18,020 nt of DNA from Funneliformis mosseae. Lineage: Eukaryota; Glomeromycota; Glomeromycetes; Glomerales; Glomeraceae. Position 1 is the stretch's first letter; every line of letters begins with the position of its first letter. The translations under genes and the position numbers were made by a program. Under the pieces are notes generated by a model. It was not told the origin of the DNA. It saw nothing but the letters and a program-made list of their open reading frames with translations, and did no database searches. Location of the stretch: contig CAJVPP010001762.1 in the NCBI GenBank assembly GCA_910592005.1, positions 1 through 18,020 on the forward strand. The letters are read 5' to 3'. Positions 8,730 to 18,019 of the stretch are shown here, piece after piece.

Positions 8730-11703
8730 CTATATATAATAGCGATTGATATTATGTCGTTGTGTCATTTGAGGATTATTTGTATAGTAAAGGTCTTGGT
8801 TTTTTTGAAATAATCGACCTCGTTGACCCATTAACCTTTCTCTTTCCCATTCATCCCAACGTTTTAATGGAACTTTAGAAGAATCAAATCGACCATCTCT
8901 TTTACCATGATCATCGTCCTTACTTTCCCCTTCAACCTTTCTTGTTTCACCCCATGAAAAATCATCAAAATGCCAATAAGCATATAAAGGTAAAATGAAA
9001 TTCCATACGGCTAAAAATGCTAAATATATAGACATCCAAAGAACGTAAACAAGTTTTCTCGTGGTAATTAAAATTAAAATGGCTGGTAATCCAAGAACAG
9101 CTCCTAACATTATTAATGGTATTGCCTCATCAAAAGATCGTGGAGGGTTCATAACATTAGAGATTAATAAACTATAGGTTAATAAGAGAGCGATCGGTAA
9201 TACAACGGTTCCTATTAATTCCATAAAAATAACAAATTGCATGGAAAAACAAAAGGTTCCACAAAGGTTTCTGACCAACACCAGTTCCATAAGGTTATGT
9301 AAAGTTGAGTTGATCCATCTACGCCTTTGGGACAATAAAACTTTAAAATCACTTGGTACAACAGTTTTACAAATTGCTTGAGGACAAAAGATCATTTTAC
9401 GACGAGGAAAATTTCTTAACATGAGAGTCGTCAAGAAACGATCCTCACCGAGAAGTAACAAATTCTTTTGATGAAGGGTGTTTACGATATTTTGAGAATA
9501 TTCTTGTACGATTTCCGGTTTCGTTAAAATTGGAATCCAATCATTATCTTTACGAGATTTAAGTCGATACATGCAGAAACAACCTGGTAAACAAGTTACC
9601 CCACCAAATACTGATTCGAAACCTTTCCCTAAATGATGAGAAATGTAATATTCGAATACTTGGATACTCGTAACCCATGATTCCCGTTTATTTGCGATCC
9701 GTGTTTCACCACAAAGTCCTATGATATTAGAGTCATTACACAGACAATTAATGAGTAATCGCAATGAATCAGGGTATACTTTGGTATCGGCGTCCACCTT
9801 TTATTTTTTTTTTAAAAAAAAAAATTAATCACAGGTTGAATTTTTTTCAAAATTTATTTTTTTTTGCAAATGGATTGATTTTAAATGATTTACCATAAGA
9901 ACGGCTTCAAAATAATCCGGTGTCACGCCCATGATATGTTTTATCTTACGGAATAGATCATAATCCAGAGAAGGGAGGCGATCGTTATATGTAACACGAC
10001 TAAAAAAATTCATTAAAATTAATTGGGAATCCCGTTTGCCTCGATTTCCAGGTTTTTGACCGTCTTTTTCGTCTGGGTTGCCACATTTTACAACAGTAAT
10101 CATTGGAACACGTTTATTCTTGTGACCTTTTAAAAAAAAAAAAAAAAAAAAAAATATAAATAAAATAAATAATAAATAAGCAATATACACACATATATAT
10201 TAAATGCACTTTGAAATTAAAACGTCATTTTTATTCCAAAAACTTACGGAAATGACCAACATAAACCTTAGCCATGTTATGTTGTTTAGCACCATCAGCA
10301 ATAGCGATATAACTCTTTGGTTGAGGACGTTTGAATTCTGGAGAGAGATCCATCATTTCTACACAAATCTGGGGCGTACTCTTTAAATTCCCACTGCCAG
10401 TAATAATTCCATCGCAAATCAAGAACAACAATTTCCTATTATTTGGATAATCCGTGGCGGCCATTGATTCACAAGTAGTTCTTATACCAGCTTCACCCTC
10501 CGAATAACATGTGACTAGCAATACGGTAAATAAATTATTTCCAACTTCATCCATTGTCACGTTTGAATTGTCAACCAATCGTGGATGAACTGTAGATGCG
10601 TTGTCTGGTTGATGTGCGAGCCTAGGTGAAATGAACCAGTTAAAAATACAAGCCATTAAAAATCGTGACATTAAAATTCCTAATATCACCACTAATGAAA
10701 CGTATAAGAAAAGTTTTGATGTAAAACATCCGATCGTATCTTTATCAATGTTTCCGGCAAAATATTTATCGATAATACATCTCATAGCTTCCCTCAATTC
10801 TTTTTTTCTATCAAAATAACGCGTCGCATCCTTCCCCCCTGATTTTAATACTTTACGAATAATTTTATCAACTAAATCATTTTCATTTTCTTCTACGGTT
10901 GTCAAGTAAGGTTCTAAATTTAACACATTTCCGTCAATGACTATGTAATTACTTAACGGTACAAGTTGATCCCAATCATATCCAACCCTCCTCGTCGTGT
11001 TTATCAAGTTTAATTGTCTAAGATTTTCGTCATTAATTGTATAATTTAAAACACAAAAATCCTTATTCGCACAAAGGTCGTTACTAATAATCGCAAAATT
11101 TAAAAAACTTGCTTTCACACAAGAATGAATGTGTTTATTATTTCGTTTGAAATAGTTTGAAATATCTTGTCCGGCTCCGTTTTTCAGTATATCAATCACG
11201 GAGAGTCCCGGTATTTGTGCATTTAATACGTTAAATTGCCAGCCCAGTATCCCAAGAACGCCTAATTATTTTATCATTCAAGAGATAAAGAAATTATTGT
11301 TCAATCCTCGGGAAAAAGGTTATTTATTTTAGAGGTTTTTTTTTTTACCTGGTGTTTGATTAAATCTCGAGAAATTTGAGGAATTCGATGTATCCGAAGG
11401 AGGACATAAGAATGAAGTAAGACAAATGGTCACAAAAGCAACGAAACCGCTCATGGTCAAGGCGATAAAACATAAAGCAATCTTTTCGCGCCATGCTTGT
11501 CTTGATTGTTTATCATGTAGACCCCCTACTGAAGATAACAAGGCAGGATGTGCCCAGAATGTTATTATTCTAGAAAATATCACCCAACAAGATTTGTTTT
11601 CTTGAGTCTTTCCCGTCAGAAGTGGTCCCGTTGGCTGGTAACGTTCTGGCTTATTTAGTCTACGGCCAAGCGCTTGTGATCTAGTAAAGGTACGAGGATC
11701 CAT
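8730..11703 (-). CDS. Chitin synthase, class IV type, 4 exons
   Basis: Minus-strand exons are 11703-11349, 11261-10248, 10126-9894 and 9797-8730, giving 889 residues; introns are 87, 121 and 96 bases, GT-AG, with frame kept. The enzyme adds N-acetylglucosamine from UDP-GlcNAc to growing chitin at the plasma membrane. Near the N-terminus, [14 protein letters not shown] and two hydrophobic spans match class IV (Chs3-like) enzymes. A further membrane span in exon 2 precedes the catalytic domain. That domain shows [23 protein letters not shown] (535-540), [11 protein letters not shown] (561-571), QVFEY (580-584), EDR (652-654) and QRRRW (691-695). Later membrane spans and [11 protein letters not shown] (after the last spans) are also typical of the class. 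No myosin motor domain is present, which argues against classes V-VII. The short [15 protein letters not shown] region lies where family members carry a cytochrome b5-like fold, but HPGG is absent. Residue 1 is the first ATG of exon 1; a further upstream exon cannot be excluded. Confidence 0.92.
9804..9824. repeat. T10A11 palindrome in chitin synthase intron 3
   Basis: Ten T (9804-9813) are followed directly by eleven A (9814-9824), inside the 96-base minus-strand intron 9893-9798. It matches the tracts seen in the peptidase introns. Confidence 0.85.
10132..10154. repeat. A23 tract in chitin synthase intron 2
   Basis: A run of 23 A on the plus strand reads as T23 on the coding strand, followed by AAAAG at the acceptor. 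It is the polypyrimidine tract of the 121-base intron 10247-10127, the longest intron in the window. Confidence 0.8.
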
Positions 11704-11735
11704 TGAGAAAAATTGAGCATATATGTTTAAAGAAA

Positions 11736-11766
11736 TTTTTTATTTTTTTATTTTTTTATTTTTTTA

Positions 11767-11793
<27 letters not shown>
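11736..11793. repeat. Period-8 (T7A) tract ending in T27
   Basis: On the plus strand the tract reads T6-A-T7-A-T7-A-T7-A-T27. On the chitin synthase coding strand it is an A-rich tract lying about 33-90 bases before the ATG, so it sits in the leader or core promoter. Poly(dA:dT) of this kind is known to exclude nucleosomes; that role here is inference. Its length is likely to vary between isolates. Confidence 0.85.
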
Positions 11794-11797
<4 letters not shown>

Positions 11798-12307
11798 AAG
11801 TAAAATTATTTATTTATAATCGAATATCTTTGAACATTGAATTTTTTTTTATATTGAAAATCCCACAACCAAACGTGCATCTTGACCATAGCTAATTTTT
11901 ACAAACCAATTTATTTTGTTTAAAAAAAAGGTTAAAAAGAGATTAATTAATACAAATTAATATACTGTATAAAAAGATGAGCAGAAAAAATTAATACAAT
12001 ATTTATATACTACGAGATGATAATCCCTTTCTCGCTTCATATGATCCTCCCAAAAAAAAAAGTTCCATTAAAATTAGTATCAGGAGTATCTTTTTTTCGT
12101 CGCACGATCGGTTTATTATTAAAAAAAAAAATTTATAAAATGACGCACGAGGTGACATAATAATAATCAACAAATTGTCATATGTAACAATTCAAACATC
12201 CATTCTATGAATGTTTGTGCTATTTTCTGCCAATAAATCCTGCCGAAATTTGTAAAGTTCGAATTATGTCTCCATTACAAAATCGTGCATAAATTTTGTA
12301 CCTAATG

Positions 12308-12362
12308 ATTGTAAACATGGAAGCCTCCAAGGAAAATTGTAAACATGGAAGCTCCAAGGAAA
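12308..12362. repeat. 28-base tandem duplication, two copies
   Basis: Copy 1 is 12308-12335 (ATTGTAAACATGGAAGCC...) and copy 2 is 12336-12362. They are identical except that copy 1 has CCTCC where copy 2 has CTCC. They lie 215-269 bases before the CH-domain start codon. Confidence 0.9.
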
Positions 12363-12504
12363 AATAAAAGTAAGAACTTTTAAGAAAGATGATTTCAAGG
12401 TCGACGTTACACGGCCGAATCGAATTTAAAAGACCCCCATAACAGGAATTTAATTTGATCATTTGATTTACCCCCTTCGGTCGTGCTCCTTATTTAAAGA
12501 ATTT

Positions 12505-12513
12505 TATATAAAA
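12505..12513 (+). promoter_or_regulatory. Candidate TATA box for CH-domain gene
   Basis: TATATAAAA lies 64-72 bases before the ATG at 12577, followed by a pyrimidine-rich stretch (about 12528-12549). Spacing and sequence suit a fungal core promoter. Confidence 0.45.
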
Positions 12514-12576
12514 TCATTTCCGATTTTCTTTTTTTCCCTTTTTTTTTTTATTATTCATTCTCCGATTTGATTAAAT

Positions 12577-14415
12577 ATGCCACAACCATCCTCACCAACG
12601 AAACCAAAACGTCGTAATTCATTAAGAGAACAGTGGGACACCACCACAAAAGTCGTTAATGTAAAACAAAAGATTCATTCAAACATAGCTGATAAATATA
12701 CGGAATTACAAAAATCAACCTTCACAAGATGGGTTAACTTGCAATTACGTATGATTGATATTAATCATATGGATAATTCCTCCTCAGAGAAAAAATTTCC
12801 AGAAATCAAGGCAATTGACAAGGATTTTCGAGATGGAAAAAAATTAATACAATTACTTGAAATATTATATCCAAATGATTCGGAATTACCAAAACTTGAA
12901 CGTGGTAGTACGAGACATCATCAAATTGCTAACGTTAGTAAGGTATTGAAATTCTTACAAAAACATTTGGATGAAAAAGGTTTAACCGCATTGGCGGCTA
13001 TAGGCGCTGAAGACCTCGTTGATGGTAGTGTTAAGTTGACTTTAGGATTGATTTGGTTAATGATTTCAAAATTTATACAAACGTTTAGCGTACAATTTGA
13101 AGTTACTGAGGAGGAATTAGAAGAAGTTGAAGAAAGATTTAAAGAAACTATGAATAATAAGAAAGAATACAATAAACACGATGACATTCAAAAGCTTTTG
13201 TTTAATAATGATGATGAAAATGAAATAAAGTCTTTTGAAGAATTTCAACAACAATTTAGGTCTCATTTTATTAGCGTCGAAGAAATCTTTAATGAGAAAG
13301 TTATTTCTCCTACAATTTACGAGGAAGAAGAAATAGATACGTGTAATGCGCAAACATCCGCAGAAGATAATTCCCCCATCACTTCTCCCTCTCCCCCTCC
13401 TTCACCCTTAGTTCCTGAAATAATCATTTCAGAGCTTCCAAAAAAAAATTTGCTAAACTTATCAAAGTCTGAAAAGCGATTATCATTACCAATATTTCAA
13501 TCCACGATCACTAACGATAATAAATCAAATGACGATCAATCCTCAAAGCGGTTTACAACCTTACGTTTGAATTCTTCACCAATAAATTCCAATACGTCTA
13601 ATTTATTGTTTTGGATTAACATGCAATTAATTAATTATACAACGTTATTACCTTCATCGAATTATCCTTTGGAAGATTTTATAGGATTGAATGATGGTAT
13701 CGTATTAGCTGCTCTGATTAAATGTTTGAACATTGAATGGGAAATGGGGGAAATAGATTTACTAAACCCTGAAGAGATTAAGATTGAATTATGTGATACC
13801 AAAGACCTAAGCGAAGAAGAACTTTGTGAAAGAGAACTTTATAAAGAGTTCAAAGCAAAAGAAAGGTTATCAAAATGCTTTAGTATTATAGAGAAAAAGT
13901 TGAAAGTACAACAACCAAAAGCTTTAATTTCAATGTTGATCGAAAAAGATTATAATGATAAAGAAAGATTGAAGAGAACTGGATTAGCTTGGAGTGTTTA
14001 TATAAGTGAAATTTTTTTGACTATAACTAAGGCCAAGAATAAACGAAAGGAATTGAAAAGACGGAGTAGGTTGTTAATGAGTGATATCGAAGAAAATACA
14101 GAAGAGAAAGAAGAAAAGACCGAAAAAGGAAAGGAGAAAGAGAAGGAAATTCCCAAAGAGCACGTTATTAAATTTGATTATGACGTTATATACAATCATC
14201 TACCTTCAAGCATTGACGATAATCAGAAGAAAAATAAGAAATCAAGAGGATGTCTTCCGTTCTTTAATGCGCCAGATGACGATGACGATCCATTTTTGCC
14301 ACCTTGGACACCTCCTGCCGCCTCTTTAATTTCCATGATATGGGAATGGACTTTAAATTGGCTATTAAATAATGAAGAGGATGATGATGAAATGGATTTT
14401 TTCTTGGGAGTATAA
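12577..14415 (+). CDS. Calponin-homology (CH) domain protein, intronless
   Basis: The uninterrupted 612-residue frame starts with a basic, Ser/Pro-rich tail. Residues about 42-170 form a clear CH domain (QKSTFTRWVN, DFRDGKKLIQLLEIL, HHQIANVSKVLKFL, LVDGSVKLTLGLIW) most like the first CH domain of alpha-actinin, spectrin and related actin crosslinkers. An acidic helical stretch (176-250) and a Pro/Ser-rich linker (about 264-282) follow. Residues about 340-485 look like a divergent second CH domain (NLLFWINMQL, GLNDGIVLAALIKCL, GLAWSVYISEIF) with an extra charged segment in the middle (about 390-445). A Glu/Lys-rich stretch (505-528) leads to an unusual end: RGCLPFF, an Asp run (567-571), a Trp-rich hydrophobic stretch (574-597) and an acidic tail. 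Actin binding is known for tandem CH domains; here it is inferred. There is no EF-hand, spectrin repeat or coiled-coil rod as in alpha-actinin. The ATG is the first in frame after the leader. Confidence 0.85.
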   Translation: MPQPSSPTKPKRRNSLREQWDTTTKVVNVKQKIHSNIADKYTELQKSTFTRWVNLQLRMIDINHMDNSSSEKKFPEIKAIDKDFRDGKKLIQLLEILYPNDSELPKLERGSTRHHQIANVSKVLKFLQKHLDEKGLTALAAIGAEDLVDGSVKLTLGLIWLMISKFIQTFSVQFEVTEEELEEVEERFKETMNNKKEYNKHDDIQKLLFNNDDENEIKSFEEFQQQFRSHFISVEEIFNEKVISPTIYEEEEIDTCNAQTSAEDNSPITSPSPPPSPLVPEIIISELPKKNLLNLSKSEKRLSLPIFQSTITNDNKSNDDQSSKRFTTLRLNSSPINSNTSNLLFWINMQLINYTTLLPSSNYPLEDFIGLNDGIVLAALIKCLNIEWEMGEIDLLNPEEIKIELCDTKDLSEEELCERELYKEFKAKERLSKCFSIIEKKLKVQQPKALISMLIEKDYNDKERLKRTGLAWSVYISEIFLTITKAKNKRKELKRRSRLLMSDIEENTEEKEEKTEKGKEKEKEIPKEHVIKFDYDVIYNHLPSSIDDNQKKNKKSRGCLPFFNAPDDDDDPFLPPWTPPAASLISMIWEWTLNWLLNNEEDDDEMDFFLGV

Positions 14416-15050
14416 GTTGAAATATTAAATTATTCAATATATTAAATTATATTTCATCTTTTATAAATATTTCTTATTGTATATTTAATTTCAAATTTAT
14501 CGTTAACTTTAATTTTTTTTTTCCTTTAAAAGTTTTCGATATATCATAATAATAATATGTATTTAAAAAATAAATAAATAAATTGTATCATTATACCAAA
14601 CAGTTGCGAATTAAATACGTATAATTGAGTAATATAAATAAACGATTTTGCATGAACAACAGATGTGAATTGCTTCCACGTTAATTGTTCATTTAAGGCT
14701 TAGGTTTTTGAACGATTCTCCGAGATTTAAATAATTTGGTGTGTCTTTCTAAATCTTTATTAAAAATGCTGACCAATGTGCGCAGATCAGCAACATTTTG
14801 AGAAACCGTAAAGGAGAGAACTGTTTGAGTTTAGATACTGTATTTACCCCCATTAGATATACTACAAACCTACTCGATATGAAGTTATGATACACAAACA
14901 AGGAATGCTAGGCATTGGATTTATTTGATGGAAAATATTTTGTTGGATTTTGATATAACGTAAAGAAAATGACATATCACATGTTAAAGAATTATCAAGA
15001 GGTATGATTACAATTCCGGAATACTTTGGTTACCTAAATTAACAGATTAT
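14416..15050. other. 3' region of CH-domain gene and unassigned sequence
   Basis: AATAAATAAATAAATT (about 14568-14583) offers poly(A) signals for the upstream gene. The stretch 14640-15050 is less AT-rich than what follows but shows no open frame of note. It has two small inverted repeats: ATGAACAA/TTGTTCAT (14652-14659 and 14685-14692) and TGCTGA/TCAGCA (14768-14773 and 14787-14792). Their meaning is unknown. Confidence 0.4.
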
Positions 15051-15226
15051 GATAAATTTAATAAAGATTAAATTATTAAAAATTTACTGTATTAGATTTA
15101 ATTAAATAAAAATATTAAATTAATTTAATTTAATATTTAATTAAATAAATTTATATATTATATTTATAAGTTTATAAATTTAATATATTAAAAAAATTAT
15201 TTAGATCATTTGGGTTGATTGCTAGG

Positions 15227-15345
15227 GAAAATCAGGCTCCGGGAATTTTTTTAACAAAATTGAGATTTTTATTGGCATTTTAGTTTTTGATGTTATTAGA
15301 TTAAAATGCATTAAGATCTCAAAAATTTCTCAGAACCTGATTTTC
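15227..15345. mobile_element. Foldback (MITE-like) element of about 119 bases
   Basis: The left end GAAAATCAGGCTCCGGGAA (15227-15245) matches the reverse complement of the right end (15345 downward, GAAAATCAGGTTCTGAGAA) at 16 of 19 positions. All three differences are transitions (C/T, C/T, G/A). The pairing resumes inside (GAGATTTTTATTGGCATTTTA against GAGATCTTAATGCATTTTAA), so nearly the whole unit can fold on itself. No target-site duplication could be assigned with confidence. It has no coding capacity. Confidence 0.6.
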
Positions 15346-15720
15346 TTAAAAATCCTCCCATTTATTATTAATATTTATAATGATTTATATAATCTATAAT
15401 TATTTTAAATATATAAAATTATTAAAGTAAAATTAATAAATATATTTATTTTATAAAATTTGTTTAAATAAAAAAATCAGATTTAAAAATTTTTATTTTA
15501 TTAAAATTTAATTAAATATTTAAATTAAAATATTTTTTTTTTTTAACAATTTTTTCAAAAGGTTTTTTATTATTTTTATATTTTTTAAAATTAAAATATA
15601 TTAATTTTATATAAACTTATTTTTGTTTTCTTTTTATAATTTTTATTACAAAAGTTTTATTTATATAATATATAAAAATTATAATCTTAAATTTTAAATT
15701 AATTAAAATGTTATAATTAA

Positions 15721-15860
15721 GATTGCTAAATAAAATCTAGAGATTTTGTAAAGAATCTGCAAAATTCTAGAAAAGGTAAAACTATATCAAAGCTTATAAA
15801 AATGCAAATCTATATCAAAGTCTTAATAAAAAATTAGCAAACTAAAGTATAAATGTTTTG
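15721..15860 (-). repeat. Dispersed AT-rich repeat, copy B (inverted)
   Basis: Its reverse complement contains CTAATTTTTTATTAA, TTTTTATAAGCTTTGATATAG and AATTTTGCAGATTCTTTA. These line up with parts of 801-1060 and of 16625-16740. It lies in opposite orientation to copy C, about 765 bases away. Confidence 0.6.
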
Positions 15861-16624
15861 TCATATCTAAAATGAGTTTAAATAAGCAATCTTAGTTATA
15901 ATTAAATTTAAATTCATTATAAGTAAAAAGTATTTGTAATATTAGATTATTTAATATTATAATTTACTTTTAACTTATTATTTTTTTTTTAATTAATATT
16001 AAAATAATATTTATATTATTGTTTATTTATAATTTTTCATATTAAATAATATAAATTTTTTTTAATTTTAGTTTATTTAAACCTATTTATAATAAAATAA
16101 AATATTATTTATTTAAGTTTATTTTTAAATTTCTAAATACTAATGTTTATTATTATTTTATTAATTAACTTTTATAATTATAATAAAAAAATAAAATATT
16201 TTAAAATTTCTAAAATTATGTTATTTATAATTATATAATAAAATAACAAATATTAAATTTATTTATAATTAATATTTTTTTTAAATTATAAATAATTAAT
16301 ATATTTTATATTTATTAATTTATTTAATAAATTTTAAATAAATATTACTAAAAAAATTAAAACATTTAATATATTTATAAAAATTTTTAATTATAATTAG
16401 TAATATAATAATCAGTATTAATTAAATATAATATTTTATTTATTTATATAATATATATCATTATTAATTATTTTTTAATTATATAAAAAAAGAAATTATA
16501 TTATTTATATATTTAATTTCTAATCTATTTAAATAAATAATAATAATTAAATACATATATAATAATCTTTATCAAATAATAAAATAATATAAATAAAGTT
16601 GCTTTTATAAATTCATTTTAGTAT

Positions 16625-16808
16625 GCCAAAAAATCTAAACTTTTAGTTTTATTAATTTTTTATTAAAGTTATATATTTTGCCATTTTTATTTTTATGAAT
16701 TTGATTTAGATTTACCTTTTTCTAAATTTTGCAAATCTTTAAATAAGATTTTAATATAATTTTGCTAAATTTTATCTTTTATCATTTTGATGACTTGTAA
16801 AACTTTTA
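16625..16808 (+). repeat. Dispersed AT-rich repeat, copy C
   Basis: The segment starts with CCAAAAAATCTAAAC and TTTTAGTTTTATTAATTTTT. The core at 16727-16808 (TTTTGCAAATC, TTTTAATATAATTTTGCTAA, GATGACTTGTAAAA) matches 1041-1123 with scattered single-base differences, mostly transitions. Confidence 0.65.
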
Positions 16809-17970
16809 GATATTATCTAGTAATTTTAAATATAAGTATTTTGCAATAAAAAATTATAAAAGTTTCTTTTTTTTTAAGTTTATATTATAGATAAGGGATG
16901 AAAACTCTTAATAATAGTCTAAACTTAATCAAAACTATATTAAAGTTATAATAAAAATATAATAAAATTCTTTCAATATAATAAAAGCTAAAACTATTAA
17001 AATTATATTAAAAACAAGAAAAGAATATAAAATTACTTTAAGAGGATTTTGGTAAACATCTATAATTTATATATATTTTAATTTAAAAATTATATTATTT
17101 ATAATATTTAAAAAAACTAAAAATATTTAATTTATTATTATAGTTTAAATAAACTTAAAAAATATATTTTTTAAAAATTTAAAATCTAATAATATAATTA
17201 TCAATATATATGATATATTATTAGTTCAAAATGTAATAAAGGATTATATACTTTTATACAAAGTAGTCACAAATAAGATCATGTAGCGATATTTAATTAT
17301 CTGCACATATGATTTTTAATTAGTTGATTTTGTATTCATTATATATTTAATTACATTATATAAATAAACATATTAAAAAAATAAAAATAATAGATTTCCT
17401 ATTTAAAAATAAAAATAAAAAAACAAAAAATTATTTGTTTTTTCTTCAAACATGAATTTTAAACAATACTAAGATATACTTAATAACAAAAAATATAATA
17501 CAAAGAAAATTAATTCTCAAATATACAAATTTCTATTTATAAACAAACTTCAACAGAATTGAAATATTATTAAAAAAAATAAAAACAGAAGATAAAACAA
17601 ACGAAAAAATTATTCTCAAAAAATAAGAATAATAAAAATAAAGGTAAGTAAGAATCTCATTATAATAGTTATATATAAGATATGAATCATTTTACTATTA
17701 TGCAATCTTATTACAGCAATTTTAGATAAATTGTGATTATAATTCTCATATAATTTGCTTAGTAAATGTCTTTTTATCTGATTGCATTATATCTATTTAT
17801 ACATATTTCTAGTATCTTAGAAATATCTGATTAGTCATAAGATACTTTAAGAGTACTAATAATTAAATATTGAAACAATTTATTTCTGTAATCACTATTT
17901 ATAATTTAATTATGATCTTTTATTTCTACAAAAGCTTTATATTCAAGGATAGTTGAAGTTATACCTAGAT

Positions 17971-18019
17971 ATATTCATATGAATGAGTACTTATATGAAT
18001 ATGTAAGGTGATACTCATT
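17971..18019. repeat. Two interlocked inverted repeats at the right edge
   Basis: ATATTCATAT (17971-17980) pairs perfectly with ATATGAATAT (17993-18002). AATGAGTA (17982-17989) pairs with TACTCATT (18012-18019). The two pairs interlock, so only one hairpin can form at a time. They may belong to a transposon end continuing past the window. Confidence 0.7.

Larger units (their letters stand above)
11704..12504. other. Divergent upstream region shared by chitin synthase and CH-domain gene
   Basis: The two start codons face away from each other across 873 bases, so both promoters lie in 11704-12576. It contains a T-rich tract (11736-11793), a 28-base tandem duplication (12308-12362), an A-run near 12120-12130, and a locally GC-richer stretch at about 12395-12490 with GGTCGACG and CCCCCTTCGGTCGTGC. 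No convincing gene is seen. Confidence 0.5.

Noticed and set aside
10204..10819. Plus-strand frames of 60 and 62 residues inside the chitin synthase
   Set aside because: Both are antisense shadows of exon 2.
12220..12462. 80-residue minus frame in the divergent promoter
   Set aside because: It runs across the tandem duplication and has no recognisable domain, signal or partner exon; probably chance.
12921..13353. Minus-strand frames of 88 and 78 residues within the CH-domain gene
   Set aside because: Antisense shadows of the strong CH-domain frame.
14081..14329. 82-residue out-of-frame plus reading
   Set aside because: It overlaps the end of the CH-domain gene in another frame and consists mainly of Lys/Arg from an A/G-rich stretch.
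14768..14792. Possible structured RNA or terminator hairpin (TGCTGA/TCAGCA)
   Set aside because: A six-base stem with a 13-base loop is expected by chance at this length; no other RNA-gene feature was found.
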